DNA of 64,000 nt from Parabacteroides sp. GTDB taxonomy: Bacteria > Bacteroidota > Bacteroidia > Bacteroidales > Tannerellaceae. Position numbers and translations under genes: made by a program. This document shows, piece by piece, positions 8,010-21,440 of the stretch. The notes under the pieces were generated by a model. The model saw only the letters and a list, made by a program, of their open reading frames with translations. It had not been told where the DNA came from and searched no databases. Numbering within the stretch: the stretch's first letter is position 1; every line of letters starts with the position of its first letter. The stretch is taken from the NCBI GenBank assembly GCA_022775005.1, contig JALFJR010000017.1:1-64000 (forward strand), read 5' to 3'.

Positions 8010-8744
8010 TTACTCCTCAGTCTCGCTGTCATCCTCCTTCATATTATGAAAGACATTCTGCACATCCTCATCCTCCTCCAGCTTCTCGATCAATTTCTCA
8101 ATCGTCTCACGCTGCTCCGGAGTCACCTCCTTCAAATCATTGGGGATGCGGACAAACTCGCTACTGGTGATTTCATAGCCATTATCCTCCAAATACTTCT
8201 GGATAGCTGAGTTCTGCGCAAACTCACCATAGATAACAACCTCATCCTCGTCTTCATCAACCTCATCTACACCATAGTCGATCAACTCCAACTCCAGGTC
8301 GTCCAATGACATATCGGCCTTCTTAGCGATATGGAAAACGCATTTGTGCTCAAACAAGAATTCCAAGCTACCTGTCGTACCTAAGTTACCACCATTCTTG
8401 TTGAAATAGCTACGTACATTCGCAACTGTACGGGTCGTATTGTCAGTGGCAGTCTCCACGAAAATAGCGATACCGAAGGGACCATATCCCTCGTAGTTCA
8501 TCTCCTTGTAATCAGTGAAGTCTTTAGAAACGGCACGCTTGATGGCGCGTTCTACATTCTCCTTCGGCATGTTCTCCTTTTTCGCTGTCTGCATCAATAC
8601 ACGCAAACGCGGATTGTTCTCAGGCTCCGTTCCGCCTTGCTTAGCGGCGATCGTAATCTCCTTGCCTAACTTCGTGAATACACGGGCCATATTGCCCCAA
8701 CGTTTAAACTTTCTTGCTTTACGGAACTCAAACGCTCTTCCCAT
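8010..8744 (-). CDS. yebC: YebC/PmpR/TACO1 family protein
   Basis: The 244-residue protein matches YebC family length and begins with MGRAFEFRKARKFKRWG, as is usual in Bacteroidota. Family motifs include FTKLGKEI, NPRLRVLMQTAKKENMPKENVERAIKR (shown here only in part: MPKENVERAIKR) and GYGPFGIAIFVE. The family was long annotated as a transcription regulator; recent work assigns members a role in helping ribosomes through difficult, for example proline-rich, stretches. The C-terminal tail is strongly acidic. It lies 43 bases after pheT and probably shares its transcript, ending at the hairpin at 7927-7960. Confidence 0.9.
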   Translation of the reverse strand: MGRAFEFRKARKFKRWGNMARVFTKLGKEITIAAKQGGTEPENNPRLRVLMQTAKKENMPKENVERAIKRAVSKDFTDYKEMNYEGYGPFGIAIFVETATDNTTRTVANVRSYFNKNGGNLGTTGSLEFLFEHKCVFHIAKKADMSLDDLELELIDYGVDEVDEDEDEVVIYGEFAQNSAIQKYLEDNGYEITSSEFVRIPNDLKEVTPEQRETIEKLIEKLEEDEDVQNVFHNMKEDDSETEE

Positions 8745-8787
8745 ATTATAGAATTGTATGTTTTTTGATTAATGATTATCTCTTTAC

Positions 8788-11250
8788 TTATCGCAACTGC
8801 GCACCTAACTTCTGCTCCAGATTAGTCTGGATCTTCTTCATGATTGCATCAATCTGTTTATCGTTCAAGGTCTTATTCTCATCCTGCAGATAGAAGCTAA
8901 CTGCATACGATTTCTTACCTGCGGGAAGGTTCTTGCCCTCATACACATCAAACAGACTCACGGATTTCAACAGCTTACGATCACTTTCTTTAGCCACTTT
9001 CTCCACTTCAGCAAATTGGACGCTCTTATCCAGCAACAGTGCCAAATCACGCTTTACAGCCGGGAACTTAGAAATCTCGGAGAAGGTAACTGTCGCCTTC
9101 TTAATCTCCTTCATCAAGGTTGTCCAAGAAAGTTCCGCATAATAAACCTCCACATCAATATCCAACTGCTTACAGATCTTTTTATTGACAATACCCAATG
9201 TACCCAACTGGCGACCTGCACCACTACGAATTGTTAATCCAGCTGCATAGAGATCATTGGTAAACTGGCTCATGACCAATCGCTTCATATCAACGCCCAA
9301 ACGAAGCAAGATATTCTCCACGTAAGCCTTCAACTCGTAGATTGAGCTCTTCTCATTGGGATGTGCCCAACTGTTATCTACTCGGTTACCAGCCAACCAG
9401 ATACCCAAACGATACTCCTCACTGAACTCACCAAGAGCAGCACCCTCTTTTTTGTTCTCGATATTATAATCGTAGCAATTGCCAAACTCGTAGAAACGAA
9501 TGCTATGCTGCTTACGCTTCAAGTTGTGTTCGATACTCTCCAAACCACCAAATAGCAGCGTTTGACGCATACAATTCAAATCGGCACTCAACGGATTCAT
9601 CAACATCACACAGTGTGCTTCCGGATAGGTGGTCAACTCAGAGTAATAAGCTGAGCGCGTCAATGAGTTGTTCAGGATCTCATTGAAACCCGCACCACAA
9701 AGCTGCTCAGAAACCAAGTTCTGCAGCTTCCAACTGTGGTCAGTCGGTGTCTGATAGCTCAAGTTAGACTTCACCTGGTCACTGAACTCCACATTATTGT
9801 AGCCATAGATTCGCAGGATATCCTCAATAACATCCACATCACGCTGTACATCAATGCGATAAACGGGCACATCCAAAGTCAAGCCTTCCGGAGTCTCGTT
9901 CACGATCTGCATCTCCAAGCTCTCAACAATACTCTTGACCGTCTCAACTGGAATCTCTTTGCCAATCAAGGAATTGATCTTCTGATAGGTAACCTCAACG
10001 CAATAGGGAGCAACCACCTTCGGATAGACATCCACAATCTCTCCTGTGATCTGTCCACCAGCCAGCTCTTGAATCAAAAGAGCCGCACGTTTCAACACAT
10101 AGACAGTCTGATTGGGATCTAAACCACGCTCGAAACGGAAAGAGGCATCCGTATTCAAGCCAAAACGACGGGCTGTCTTACGAATCCATGTTGGATGAAA
10201 ACAAGCTGACTCCAAGAATACATCCGTTGTGGCCTCAGTCACGCCTGAATCCAAACCACCGAATACACCGGCGATACACATGGGCTCCTCCGCATTGCAA
10301 ATCATCAAATCACGTGTGGTCAATGTGCGCTCAACACCATCCAAGGTCGCAAACTTCGTACCTTCCGGACATGTATTCACAATCACCTTACCTCCCTTAA
10401 TCTTATTTGCGTCAAAAGAGTGCAACGGCTGACCTAACTCGTGCAAAATAAAATTAGTGACATCCACTACATTATTAATCGGACGTAAACCAATTGTACG
10501 TAAACGATCCTGCAACCACTCGGGGCTCTCTTTCACGGTCACTCCCTTAATGGTCACGCCCGTATAGCGCAGACAAGCCTCCTCATTGGCTACCTCTACA
10601 GCAATTGCTGGTGTCGGATCATCGATTTGAAAGGCCTCAACAGAAGGAAGTTGTAAATGCGCCGATTTACCCTGCTGTTTCAAATAAGCAGCCAAATCAC
10701 GCGCTACACCATAGTGCGAAGTGGCATCCACTCGGTTAGGAGTAATGTCCACCTCCAACACATAGTCGCTCTTAATATTATAATACTCCTTAGCCGGAGT
10801 TCCTACAATCGCCTCAGCCGGCAACACGATAATGCCGCTATGATCTGTACCAATACCGATCTCGTCTTCAGCACAAATCATTCCATTTGACTCTACACCT
10901 CGAATCTTCGAACGCTTGATGGTAAAGCACTCGTCGCCATCGTACAGTTTGGTACCATTTACAGCCACAACCACTTTCTGCCCAGCAGCCACATTAGGCG
11001 CACCACAAACAATCTGCAAAGGCGATTCGCCACCCACGTTGACAGTTGTGATATGTAAATGATCTGAGTTGGGATGCATCTCACAAGTCAATACCTCACC
11101 AATCACCAATCCTTCCAGTCCTCCCTTGATGGTTTGAACCTCCTCTACACCACCTGTTTCCAAGCCAATAGAGGTAAGAGCCGCAGCTACTTCATCCGGT
11201 GTTAAATCAAAATCAAGATATGCTTTCAGCCAATTATAAGATATATTCAT
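8788..11250 (-). CDS. pheT: Phenylalanine--tRNA ligase beta subunit
   Basis: An 820-residue bacterial-type PheT. In order: the N-terminal segment (MNISYNWLKAYLDFDLTP), an EMAP/Trbp-like tRNA-binding domain (about 40-150), the B3/B4 editing domain (about 210-380), the B5 domain (about 405-480), the catalytic-like core, and the C-terminal FDX-ACB anticodon-binding domain ending near 820 (FPAVKRDLALLLD). With PheS, which is not in this window, it charges tRNA-Phe and edits mischarged Tyr-tRNA. Gene length and domain order are complete. It heads the pheT-yebC operon. Confidence 0.95.
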   Translation of the reverse strand: MNISYNWLKAYLDFDLTPDEVAAALTSIGLETGGVEEVQTIKGGLEGLVIGEVLTCEMHPNSDHLHITTVNVGGESPLQIVCGAPNVAAGQKVVVAVNGTKLYDGDECFTIKRSKIRGVESNGMICAEDEIGIGTDHSGIIVLPAEAIVGTPAKEYYNIKSDYVLEVDITPNRVDATSHYGVARDLAAYLKQQGKSAHLQLPSVEAFQIDDPTPAIAVEVANEEACLRYTGVTIKGVTVKESPEWLQDRLRTIGLRPINNVVDVTNFILHELGQPLHSFDANKIKGGKVIVNTCPEGTKFATLDGVERTLTTRDLMICNAEEPMCIAGVFGGLDSGVTEATTDVFLESACFHPTWIRKTARRFGLNTDASFRFERGLDPNQTVYVLKRAALLIQELAGGQITGEIVDVYPKVVAPYCVEVTYQKINSLIGKEIPVETVKSIVESLEMQIVNETPEGLTLDVPVYRIDVQRDVDVIEDILRIYGYNNVEFSDQVKSNLSYQTPTDHSWKLQNLVSEQLCGAGFNEILNNSLTRSAYYSELTTYPEAHCVMLMNPLSADLNCMRQTLLFGGLESIEHNLKRKQHSIRFYEFGNCYDYNIENKKEGAALGEFSEEYRLGIWLAGNRVDNSWAHPNEKSSIYELKAYVENILLRLGVDMKRLVMSQFTNDLYAAGLTIRSGAGRQLGTLGIVNKKICKQLDIDVEVYYAELSWTTLMKEIKKATVTFSEISKFPAVKRDLALLLDKSVQFAEVEKVAKESDRKLLKSVSLFDVYEGKNLPAGKKSYAVSFYLQDENKTLNDKQIDAIMKKIQTNLEQKLGAQLR

Positions 11251-11309
11251 CGTCTTAAAATTTATTCCTCGTTGACGACGATAACGACCGCTATCGCCAT
11301 AATGACGGG

Positions 11310-11367
11310 CAAAAGTACGAATAAATATTTATTTGCGACACATGAATCAAGAAATTTCCTATTTTTG
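11310..11367. promoter_or_regulatory. Divergent -7 boxes for pheT (minus) and the PHP phosphatase gene (plus)
   Basis: TACTTTTG on the minus strand (11310-11317) serves pheT, and TATTTTTG on the plus strand (11360-11367) serves the PHP gene. Neither has a clear TTTG at the usual distance. The plus box lies inside the longest reading frame, which supports the later ATG at 11390. Confidence 0.5.
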
Positions 11368-11389
11368 CAAACCGCTTAAATCAATAGAG

Positions 11390-12238
11390 ATGCAACTGAG
11401 CAACTACCATAGTCATTGTACATTTTGTGATGGCCGAAGCAATCCGGAAGACTTTGTCCGTTTTGCAATTGCCAAAGGGTTTAGGGCCTATGGATTTTCC
11501 TCCCACTCTCCTCTTCCTTTTGAGACAAACTGGAACATGTCCGCTATTGATATGCCTGAATACCTTCAGGAGATCAATCGGCTACGCCAGAAATACGCTG
11601 ATCGTTTAGAGATTTACGCAGGGTTGGAAATCGATTATTTAGACAAAACCTATAATGCCTCTATCCCCTATTTCCGAGAATTGCCGCTCGACTATCGGAT
11701 TGGCTCGATCCACTTCCTGCCTATCTCTGCAGAGCTTAAAGAGGCGAACATGGTCTGTATTGATGGTTCATTCAGGGATTACGCACATTCCGTGGAGTAC
11801 TATTTTGAGGGAGACATCCGCAAATTGGTCCGACATTACTTTGAGACTACTCAACAGATGATTGAGGCAGGTGGGATTGACATCATCGGGCATATTGACA
11901 AGATTTATATGAATGGGCAGAAATACGCACTTTTTGATCCGGAACAAGATTGGTATCGCAAGCCTTTTGAAGATTGCCTTGACTTAGCTCGACAGCACCA
12001 ACTCATGATCGAGATTAATACCAAGAATCTGCTCAAAAAGGATGAGTTATATCCTCGTAAGAACTATTTGTCGCATATCCACAAATTAGGCATTCCAGTC
12101 ATGGTCAACTCAGATTGCCACTATCCGGATTTAGTAAACGATGGCCGTGCACAAGCGTTTCAGCTTTTAAAAGAGGCAGGTTTTACCACCACACGAGAAT
12201 TGGTTAATGGTCATTGGGAAGACCTCCCTATTGATTGA
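11390..12238 (+). CDS. PHP-family histidinol-phosphatase (HisK type)
   Basis: The 282-residue protein has the PHP metal site: NYHSHCTFCDG at the start, GFRAYGFSSHSPLP, a Glu in GLEIDYLD, GSIHFLP, GHIDKI and a C-terminal VNSDCHYP. These match HisK-type histidinol-phosphate phosphatases, which remove phosphate in the eighth step of histidine synthesis. No other his gene is next to it, so it could also act on another small phosphate ester. The ATG at 11390 is chosen because a promoter -7 box lies just upstream at 11360. Confidence 0.8.
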   Translation: MQLSNYHSHCTFCDGRSNPEDFVRFAIAKGFRAYGFSSHSPLPFETNWNMSAIDMPEYLQEINRLRQKYADRLEIYAGLEIDYLDKTYNASIPYFRELPLDYRIGSIHFLPISAELKEANMVCIDGSFRDYAHSVEYYFEGDIRKLVRHYFETTQQMIEAGGIDIIGHIDKIYMNGQKYALFDPEQDWYRKPFEDCLDLARQHQLMIEINTKNLLKKDELYPRKNYLSHIHKLGIPVMVNSDCHYPDLVNDGRAQAFQLLKEAGFTTTRELVNGHWEDLPID

Positions 12239-12255
12239 GGAGGCCTCCCCTTAAA

Positions 12256-14187
12256 TTATTCATTCCACAAGTCGGGAATCTGTTCATGGCCACGAGGATG
12301 AATAGGCTGCGTTTCAACAGGTGATAAACGTCCGGCATGGATGTCAAACAAACGTTTAGCCGTCTCCATCATGGCCTCCACCTGCTCTTTATAGGGACGG
12401 TCTGTTACATCTATCAGTCCACAATTATAATTCTCTCCATCAAACCGGCCTGTCATATCTTGATCACACCACTGGAAATAACCCGTACCAATCAATCCCG
12501 GATGACTATAAGCCTGCTCGGTATAATAGCGATAAGCCACTCCACGCTCAGCCTGGCTTTCTACCTGCCATAAGGATTGCGCCAAACCTCGATCAACCGT
12601 ACCAAAATGATACTCTCCAATCAACATCGGCAGTTTTGCGATCGACAAAACTCGATCCATCATCGCTGGATCCGGACGAAGCGCATAACAATTGAAGCTA
12701 AATACATCGAAAGCCCTTCCACAACTTTTCAGAATCGGTTCTGGTAAATTCATCACATTCCCAAAACGAATGCCTAAGTTCAAATGGTGCGGATCATAAC
12801 GTTTCAGCAGACGATTCGTAGTTTGTAAAAAGGTATCAAAAGTATCCCAAATAAATTGCTTTCGTGCGTCGGGAGAATCGCCCTTCTGTGCCAAATAATC
12901 CACCAAAACTTTCTGAATGGGGCGTTCCTCACCTTTAAGAATCAAATCACACAAACGCACCTCATCACCTAACCAAGCAGGTTCATTGCCAATAAAATAG
13001 CCCAATAACCAAGGATTATCTTTCAAGGGTTTGACAGCATCAGCGATAGATTGAGCCACTGCTTGCTCAAAATCGGGCGCATACACATCACTTAATCCCA
13101 TCAAACGAGAATCCATACGTAAATCATACAAAGGCCAAAGAAAAGCCTTTCGATTCATCAACATCACCTGTTTGTCTGACCAATTGGCAATCGTATTCAA
13201 GCCCCACTTATCCATCCGTTTGAAGATCAATTCCTTGGATTTCGTTTTATACTCGTCACCAAAGCGCCGATATTGATTCCATAAGCCCAAAGAAGGCTGA
13301 CTGCCGGATTTTGTCAATTCCTGAGGAGGAAGTTGGTCATACAAGGCAGGACGTTGATCATACGCACGCACATTGCCACCTCCTCCAGCACTAACACAAT
13401 CCACACCCACAGACAAGAATAAGTAGCCTTCTGGATCAACAAACCACCAACGCCCACCGACCAATTCCGTACGGAAAAAGCCTGTTGCCTGCAAACGTTT
13501 CTGTTTATACCCTCCAAACTTCGTGTAATGGTAAGCATCCAGATCAATGAGCTCTTCCTCTTCTTGTCTCCATTCGCTTTGCAGCTGCTCTAAAGAATGA
13601 ATCTTCTCTGGATAATCTACATTGACATGTTGTCCAAACCGATCGATCGCTGGGGTTGCTTCCAGATAGGCATCTCCTGGATCATCCTTTGACAAAGTAA
13701 TAGAACGAATCTCTATCGTGGGATTACCAATGGCTCGACGCATACGGACACCCACCGAATCAACTCCCTCCATTGGGACACGCTGACCACCTAAATTAAT
13801 CCAGCCTGTGTAGCGGGGTTGGTTAAACGTAGCCGCCAAATCCACCTTAGGATCAGGCAACTCCGTAAAAAAACGCATGGGTATCGCTAATTTATTCCAA
13901 GCATTAGGTACGTACGACATCACTCGCAATTCATTATAACCATGTTGCGTATGAAAACCTAAATGAAAACGTTGTGCCGTGCTTATTTTATATTCAATCA
14001 CGACAAACTGGTAGTCAGTCCAATCGGTGGGAAGTTCAGGATTAATATCTTTCAATGCGAACCGCTCACCTGAGACCTCCTTGGTAGCATCGAATGCAAT
14101 CTGCTTCACAGGTTTATCGGAGCTACAAGCCGTCAAAAGCGCACCATACAATGCCAATGCCAAAAGATAAACGTGATATTTCTTCAT
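12256..14187 (-). CDS. Lipoprotein glycoside hydrolase of clan GH-A (GH50-like)
   Basis: The 643-residue protein starts with a lipoprotein signal (ALLTACSS). An N-terminal carbohydrate-binding-like beta region precedes a TIM barrel with GGRWWFVDPEGYLFLSVGVD, a pattern seen in GH50 and related agarase-like proteins. The clan GH-A acid/base is visible in GYFIGNEPAWLG and the probable nucleophile Glu in LPMLIGEYHFG. The substrate is not known; a galactan-type polymer is only a family-based guess. It is 35 bases after the M28 peptidase gene and probably co-transcribed with it. An upstream TTG start at 14226 is possible but would precede the signal peptide, so the ATG at 14187 is used. Confidence 0.75.
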   Translation of the reverse strand: MKKYHVYLLALALYGALLTACSSDKPVKQIAFDATKEVSGERFALKDINPELPTDWTDYQFVVIEYKISTAQRFHLGFHTQHGYNELRVMSYVPNAWNKLAIPMRFFTELPDPKVDLAATFNQPRYTGWINLGGQRVPMEGVDSVGVRMRRAIGNPTIEIRSITLSKDDPGDAYLEATPAIDRFGQHVNVDYPEKIHSLEQLQSEWRQEEEELIDLDAYHYTKFGGYKQKRLQATGFFRTELVGGRWWFVDPEGYLFLSVGVDCVSAGGGGNVRAYDQRPALYDQLPPQELTKSGSQPSLGLWNQYRRFGDEYKTKSKELIFKRMDKWGLNTIANWSDKQVMLMNRKAFLWPLYDLRMDSRLMGLSDVYAPDFEQAVAQSIADAVKPLKDNPWLLGYFIGNEPAWLGDEVRLCDLILKGEERPIQKVLVDYLAQKGDSPDARKQFIWDTFDTFLQTTNRLLKRYDPHHLNLGIRFGNVMNLPEPILKSCGRAFDVFSFNCYALRPDPAMMDRVLSIAKLPMLIGEYHFGTVDRGLAQSLWQVESQAERGVAYRYYTEQAYSHPGLIGTGYFQWCDQDMTGRFDGENYNCGLIDVTDRPYKEQVEAMMETAKRLFDIHAGRLSPVETQPIHPRGHEQIPDLWNE

Positions 14188-14222
14188 GATATAACTATTA
14201 CAACTGTTTACTGCCTCTTCAT

Positions 14223-15236
14223 TCAAAACTTGCGGTTAACCATATACCACATATTAAGGAAGGAAGCCTTGGTAATCTCTACCACCTTCTTCCAGTTGAT
14301 ACGCTCAGCATGATCGGAGGGCTGATGATAGTCGGGATGGGCATCCGTGTGATACCATATAATTGGTACACCCACTCGTGCGAAAGAACCATTGTCACTT
14401 CCTCCAATCGGGTTATCCCACGGTCTATAGTCGGGTACCAAATCGAGGTGATAGGTCTGAATCTCCTCCTTCAGCCAATCGCCAAACTGCGGCTTCGCCT
14501 CCGTGTAGAAATAGACAACATGATTGGGCTTCGACTCGTCGTTGTTACGGCCGATCATATCGAAATTGAGGTAGCCTTTCACCTGATTCATGCGTGTGAA
14601 AGATTGCACGAAAGCCTTCGAGCCCAGCAAACCCTTCTCCTCGCCATCCCAGAAAGCGAAGACTATGGTGCGCTCCGGCTGCTTACCCGTCGCCACAAAC
14701 GCCCGTGCTATCTGCAACACAGCAGAGACACCGGAAGCGTTATCGTCCGCTCCGTTATAGATCTGGTCACCAGCCAAGAAGGAATCACGCCCCAAATGAT
14801 CGTAATGCGCACCGACGATCACGATTTCCTGAGGATTCTTTCCCTCGATCATGCCCAAGACGTTGCGCAGGTCTAAGCGTTGATAGGCGTTGGTCGCCCG
14901 AATCACCGCCACAGAGTCGGGATGCACCTGCCAACGGGCTCCCCGCTTCTGGCGCTCCAGATGGTAGGCCTCGAAGGGATGGAAATAGGATCCATCTAAC
15001 GGAGCGATCCCCATCGCTTGCAGCTGTGCCGCAATATAATCTCCGGCGATACGGCCTTCCCGTGTGCCGGCCTCCCGCCCTTCCAAGTTATCACTGGCCA
15101 AGAAACCGATATGCGCCTCTGCCGTCGTCCGATTAATCACCGCCAAACCCTTCTCCTCCGGGCTTTGCGCCCACAAAGCCGCACTATAAGCGCAAGCCCA
15201 CAAAAACAATGCTGTCTTTCTCATTTGCCTTTTCAT
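14223..15236 (-). CDS. Secreted M28 family zinc aminopeptidase
   Basis: This 337-residue protein has a Sec signal (ending ALWAQ) and the M28 peptidase fold. The di-zinc ligands are visible: His in GAHYDHLG, Asp in YNGADDNASG, the catalytic Glu pair in WDGEEKGLLGS, Asp in LNFDMIGRN and His in WYHTDAHPDYHQPSDH. It should cleave N-terminal residues from peptides in the periplasm or outside the cell. An ATG four codons later (15224) is an alternative start. It precedes the GH50-like lipoprotein gene. Confidence 0.88.
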   Translation of the reverse strand: MKRQMRKTALFLWACAYSAALWAQSPEEKGLAVINRTTAEAHIGFLASDNLEGREAGTREGRIAGDYIAAQLQAMGIAPLDGSYFHPFEAYHLERQKRGARWQVHPDSVAVIRATNAYQRLDLRNVLGMIEGKNPQEIVIVGAHYDHLGRDSFLAGDQIYNGADDNASGVSAVLQIARAFVATGKQPERTIVFAFWDGEEKGLLGSKAFVQSFTRMNQVKGYLNFDMIGRNNDESKPNHVVYFYTEAKPQFGDWLKEEIQTYHLDLVPDYRPWDNPIGGSDNGSFARVGVPIIWYHTDAHPDYHQPSDHAERINWKKVVEITKASFLNMWYMVNRKF

Positions 15237-15317
15237 TTAAATTAGCTGGTTACTGAAATTGCCACAAATATAAGTCTTTTCAAGCAACCATCAGGTGTGA
15301 GACAAAACAAATCAACC

Positions 15318-17720
15318 TTATTTCAGAGTAATCTCCTCCGGTGTGCCTCGTGTGATAAAGCGTACTACCACCTCCGGTGTCGTGTCCGGCTCAGCCTCAC
15401 AAGAGAGGGAGATAGCCGAGGAGGTACCTTTCAAACGAAGCGCTCCCTCTACAGGTACTGTCTGAATCACCCGGTAGTTACGATCGGTCAAGGTAGCCTT
15501 GCCATCGAAATCATAGAAAAGATACTGACCACTCTCCACCTCGCCCTCGAACTTCACGACACCTTCGGGCGTAGTGAAAGAGAGGTTGGAGACGGAGCCT
15601 TCGCCTTCGACATGCAACTGGATCTTACACGGACTATCAGCTTGACCCTCAAAGTACCAATCCGCACCACCCGGTTGTCCCGGCTGCAACTCAGAGAGGT
15701 CACAGCGGTAGCGTTTGGTGATGGTCAACGGATAGAGCCGATAATGCTGGGCATCCACCGCCTCCAAGTGCCACTCGGTCTCCGGATCTTTCAAACGTGC
15801 CTTTTGCTCCTCGCTAAAAGCCTGCGCCTCCCGCAACCGATCCCAGCGCCGGATGGTCTCCAGCAGTTGATCAATCTGTCCATGCCCCTCCAATGTCTTG
15901 CAACGGATGCTCATGGCATAGCCGGCATCAAAGCCTGCGGATTCCGACAAGGCCCACTCCAAATCCTCCAACGTCGTGCATTCAAACTTACGGTCGGCTA
16001 AGCGCACTTGGAACCATCCCAACATCCGGGGGAAGAGGTTACGCTGGTAGAAGGCTTGGTTCTTGATGCGGTTGCTCACCTGACCAGTACGCATCTCCTC
16101 GCCCCAAGGTTCACCCCAGTTCACATAGCTATGCACATGCCAAAGGTTGTGTGTCAGTCGGCTGGCATCGTTCACCACCTCATGATCCCACTTCTTGTAG
16201 ATCCGCTCCACGAAACGAGCCATCGCATAATCGCCATGGCCCGTATAGGCACATCCCTCCAAGCCATCAAACGAAATACGACGAATACCGGTATAGTTCA
16301 TCAACTCAGCGATCCGATCCGCCAAGCTATCTTGCAAGATCATATCCGGGAAAAACACTTTATAGGCATGGTCGGAGAGTTTATAAAGCGGGTGATCCAC
16401 CGGATGAGCTACCGCTTTCGTCTGAAAAGCCCCACGCTTACATCCTCGCAACCATATCCCCTCTGCCGTTGGCTCTACCTTTGTATATTGAATCAATTCA
16501 TCGTCGATTTGCAAGCCATTCAGCGAGAGTGGCACCTCAAATAGGTCGGAAGGCTCGATCAACAGATCGGTTTGATCGGCGGTCAAAGGCTGTTTCAGCC
16601 GCAAAACACCCTGTTTCAACAGGTGCTTAGAGAGCACCGGAGCGACGTAGGGATCCTTGGTCGTAATGAAATTACTCAAAGTATGCACACCGATGCCAAT
16701 ACCCTGATCCGCTGCCTGTTCAACCATTCGTTTGACACCCGCATCGCCATCACTAGAAAATGAGGCATTCCAAGTAAAATGACCCCAATCCGCAAAAGGC
16801 CCACTGTGATACACCACCGGGAAACCTGCTCGTTTAGCCTTCTCCAATACCATCGCCAAGTTCTTCTCCGTGAAATCGGTAATCAGATAAGAACGCATGG
16901 CGGCACGGGTCGTCTTGCCCCACTCTCCCTCGATCAACGGATGAGGCAATCCCTGCTCCTGCTCTATCTGCCCAATGTGGGCCAATGCTTCCGACCGCGC
17001 ACAACCGAACAGGGCAATACGAGCACCCTCAATCAAGGCATCCTCACCCTCCAAAGCTGCCGCCAAACTCTTCTTCAACTGGAAAACAGGTTGATAACGA
17101 TCTTCATCCCGACGGCAGACCGAAAGCTGCAGGACAGTCCCATCACCCGTGTCGGTTGCCGTCAAGCGATAGTCGGCCACCTGCTCAACCGATAATTCTG
17201 CGGGCTTACCCTGATAACCGAAATGCTGCTTAATCGCCTCTGCGTAGGCTTGTGGCAATCCGCCATTGGTCTTGTTGTTAAGCGCTTGCGCACCAAAAGC
17301 TACCTGATCGCCCTGTACCACACCCACAATGTCACCTACGACTTTGTTGATATTCAAACCAATCGGGCCATACACCAGCATATCATAGCTCTTAGAAATC
17401 GATTTAACTTCCAAGGTCACATAGGTATCATGCTCGGTATAACCCAACGACATGGCTCCTCCATCAGAGAGTGTCAACCGCAACAACCCCGGCTCCGTCT
17501 GCATCTTCACGGGGAAAGCCAACCTCCCGTCCGTACCCACTGTCACCAACGGATAACTCTTCGCATCCAAAAGCTCCTGATTATTCACTTTGATTGACGA
17601 GAAATACCCCTTCTCATCCACTCCAATTTCCATGGTTTTAGATCTTAACCGTGCGCCTTGCGCCCACACACTACAGGCTATCCACACCAACAGCCCCACT
17701 ACATAAAGACGTCTCATCAT
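15318..17720 (-). CDS. Secreted large protein with a glycoside-hydrolase-like TIM-barrel core, family not recognised
   Basis: The 800-residue protein has a signal peptide (ending CSVWAQ), an N-terminal beta-rich region resembling the beta-sandwich of large sugar hydrolases (MEIGVDEKGYFSSIKVNNQE), a central barrel-like region, and a beta-rich C-terminus. In the core, GFPVVYHSGPFADWGHF, GIGVHTLSNFI and RRISFDGLEGCAYTGHGDY look like successive barrel strands with candidate acidic residues, including the Asp and Glu of SFDGLEG. The related-looking GH31/36/101 families have similar patterns, but I cannot assign one. It lies in the same direction as the M28 and GH50-like genes, 81 bases upstream of them, suggesting joint breakdown of a glycan or glycopeptide. 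Confidence 0.65.
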   Translation of the reverse strand: MMRRLYVVGLLVWIACSVWAQGARLRSKTMEIGVDEKGYFSSIKVNNQELLDAKSYPLVTVGTDGRLAFPVKMQTEPGLLRLTLSDGGAMSLGYTEHDTYVTLEVKSISKSYDMLVYGPIGLNINKVVGDIVGVVQGDQVAFGAQALNNKTNGGLPQAYAEAIKQHFGYQGKPAELSVEQVADYRLTATDTGDGTVLQLSVCRRDEDRYQPVFQLKKSLAAALEGEDALIEGARIALFGCARSEALAHIGQIEQEQGLPHPLIEGEWGKTTRAAMRSYLITDFTEKNLAMVLEKAKRAGFPVVYHSGPFADWGHFTWNASFSSDGDAGVKRMVEQAADQGIGIGVHTLSNFITTKDPYVAPVLSKHLLKQGVLRLKQPLTADQTDLLIEPSDLFEVPLSLNGLQIDDELIQYTKVEPTAEGIWLRGCKRGAFQTKAVAHPVDHPLYKLSDHAYKVFFPDMILQDSLADRIAELMNYTGIRRISFDGLEGCAYTGHGDYAMARFVERIYKKWDHEVVNDASRLTHNLWHVHSYVNWGEPWGEEMRTGQVSNRIKNQAFYQRNLFPRMLGWFQVRLADRKFECTTLEDLEWALSESAGFDAGYAMSIRCKTLEGHGQIDQLLETIRRWDRLREAQAFSEEQKARLKDPETEWHLEAVDAQHYRLYPLTITKRYRCDLSELQPGQPGGADWYFEGQADSPCKIQLHVEGEGSVSNLSFTTPEGVVKFEGEVESGQYLFYDFDGKATLTDRNYRVIQTVPVEGALRLKGTSSAISLSCEAEPDTTPEVVVRFITRGTPEEITLK

Positions 17721-17751
17721 AGAATAAAAGTAGTTAGATTATCCAATCGCA

Positions 17752-17780
17752 CAAAGATAGCTTTTTATTTCGTACCTTTG
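17752..17780. promoter_or_regulatory. Divergent -7 boxes between the 800-residue hydrolase-like gene and the ABC-F gene
   Basis: TATCTTTG on the minus strand (17752-17759) and TACCTTTG on the plus strand (17773-17780) both match the Bacteroidota -7 consensus. The -33 elements are poor on both sides. The two boxes are 13 bases apart, so the two polymerase sites overlap. Confidence 0.6.
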
Positions 17781-17814
17781 CGCCACGCTTTAGTATAAAC
17801 AGGTATTATTATAA

Positions 17815-21287
<3,473 letters not shown>

Positions 21288-21344
21288 TACCAACACCTCA
21301 CTCTACAGAATCTTACACATGTTCTGGTGAACATTTAAACATAC

Positions 21345-21390
21345 ATCAAAACACCCCAAGTCCATCGCCTCACGGCATTGACTTGGGGTG
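21345..21390 (-). terminator. Terminator of rny
   Basis: CACCCCAAGTC and GACTTGGGGTG form a perfect 11-base stem. On the minus strand it is followed by TTTTG, so it serves rny; on the plus strand there is no T run. The 153-base gap around it (21288-21440) shows nothing else. Confidence 0.7.
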
Positions 21391-21440
21391 GAATTCAAAA
21401 ATACATGAAAACAAAATTAACAAATATTCATATTTATCGC

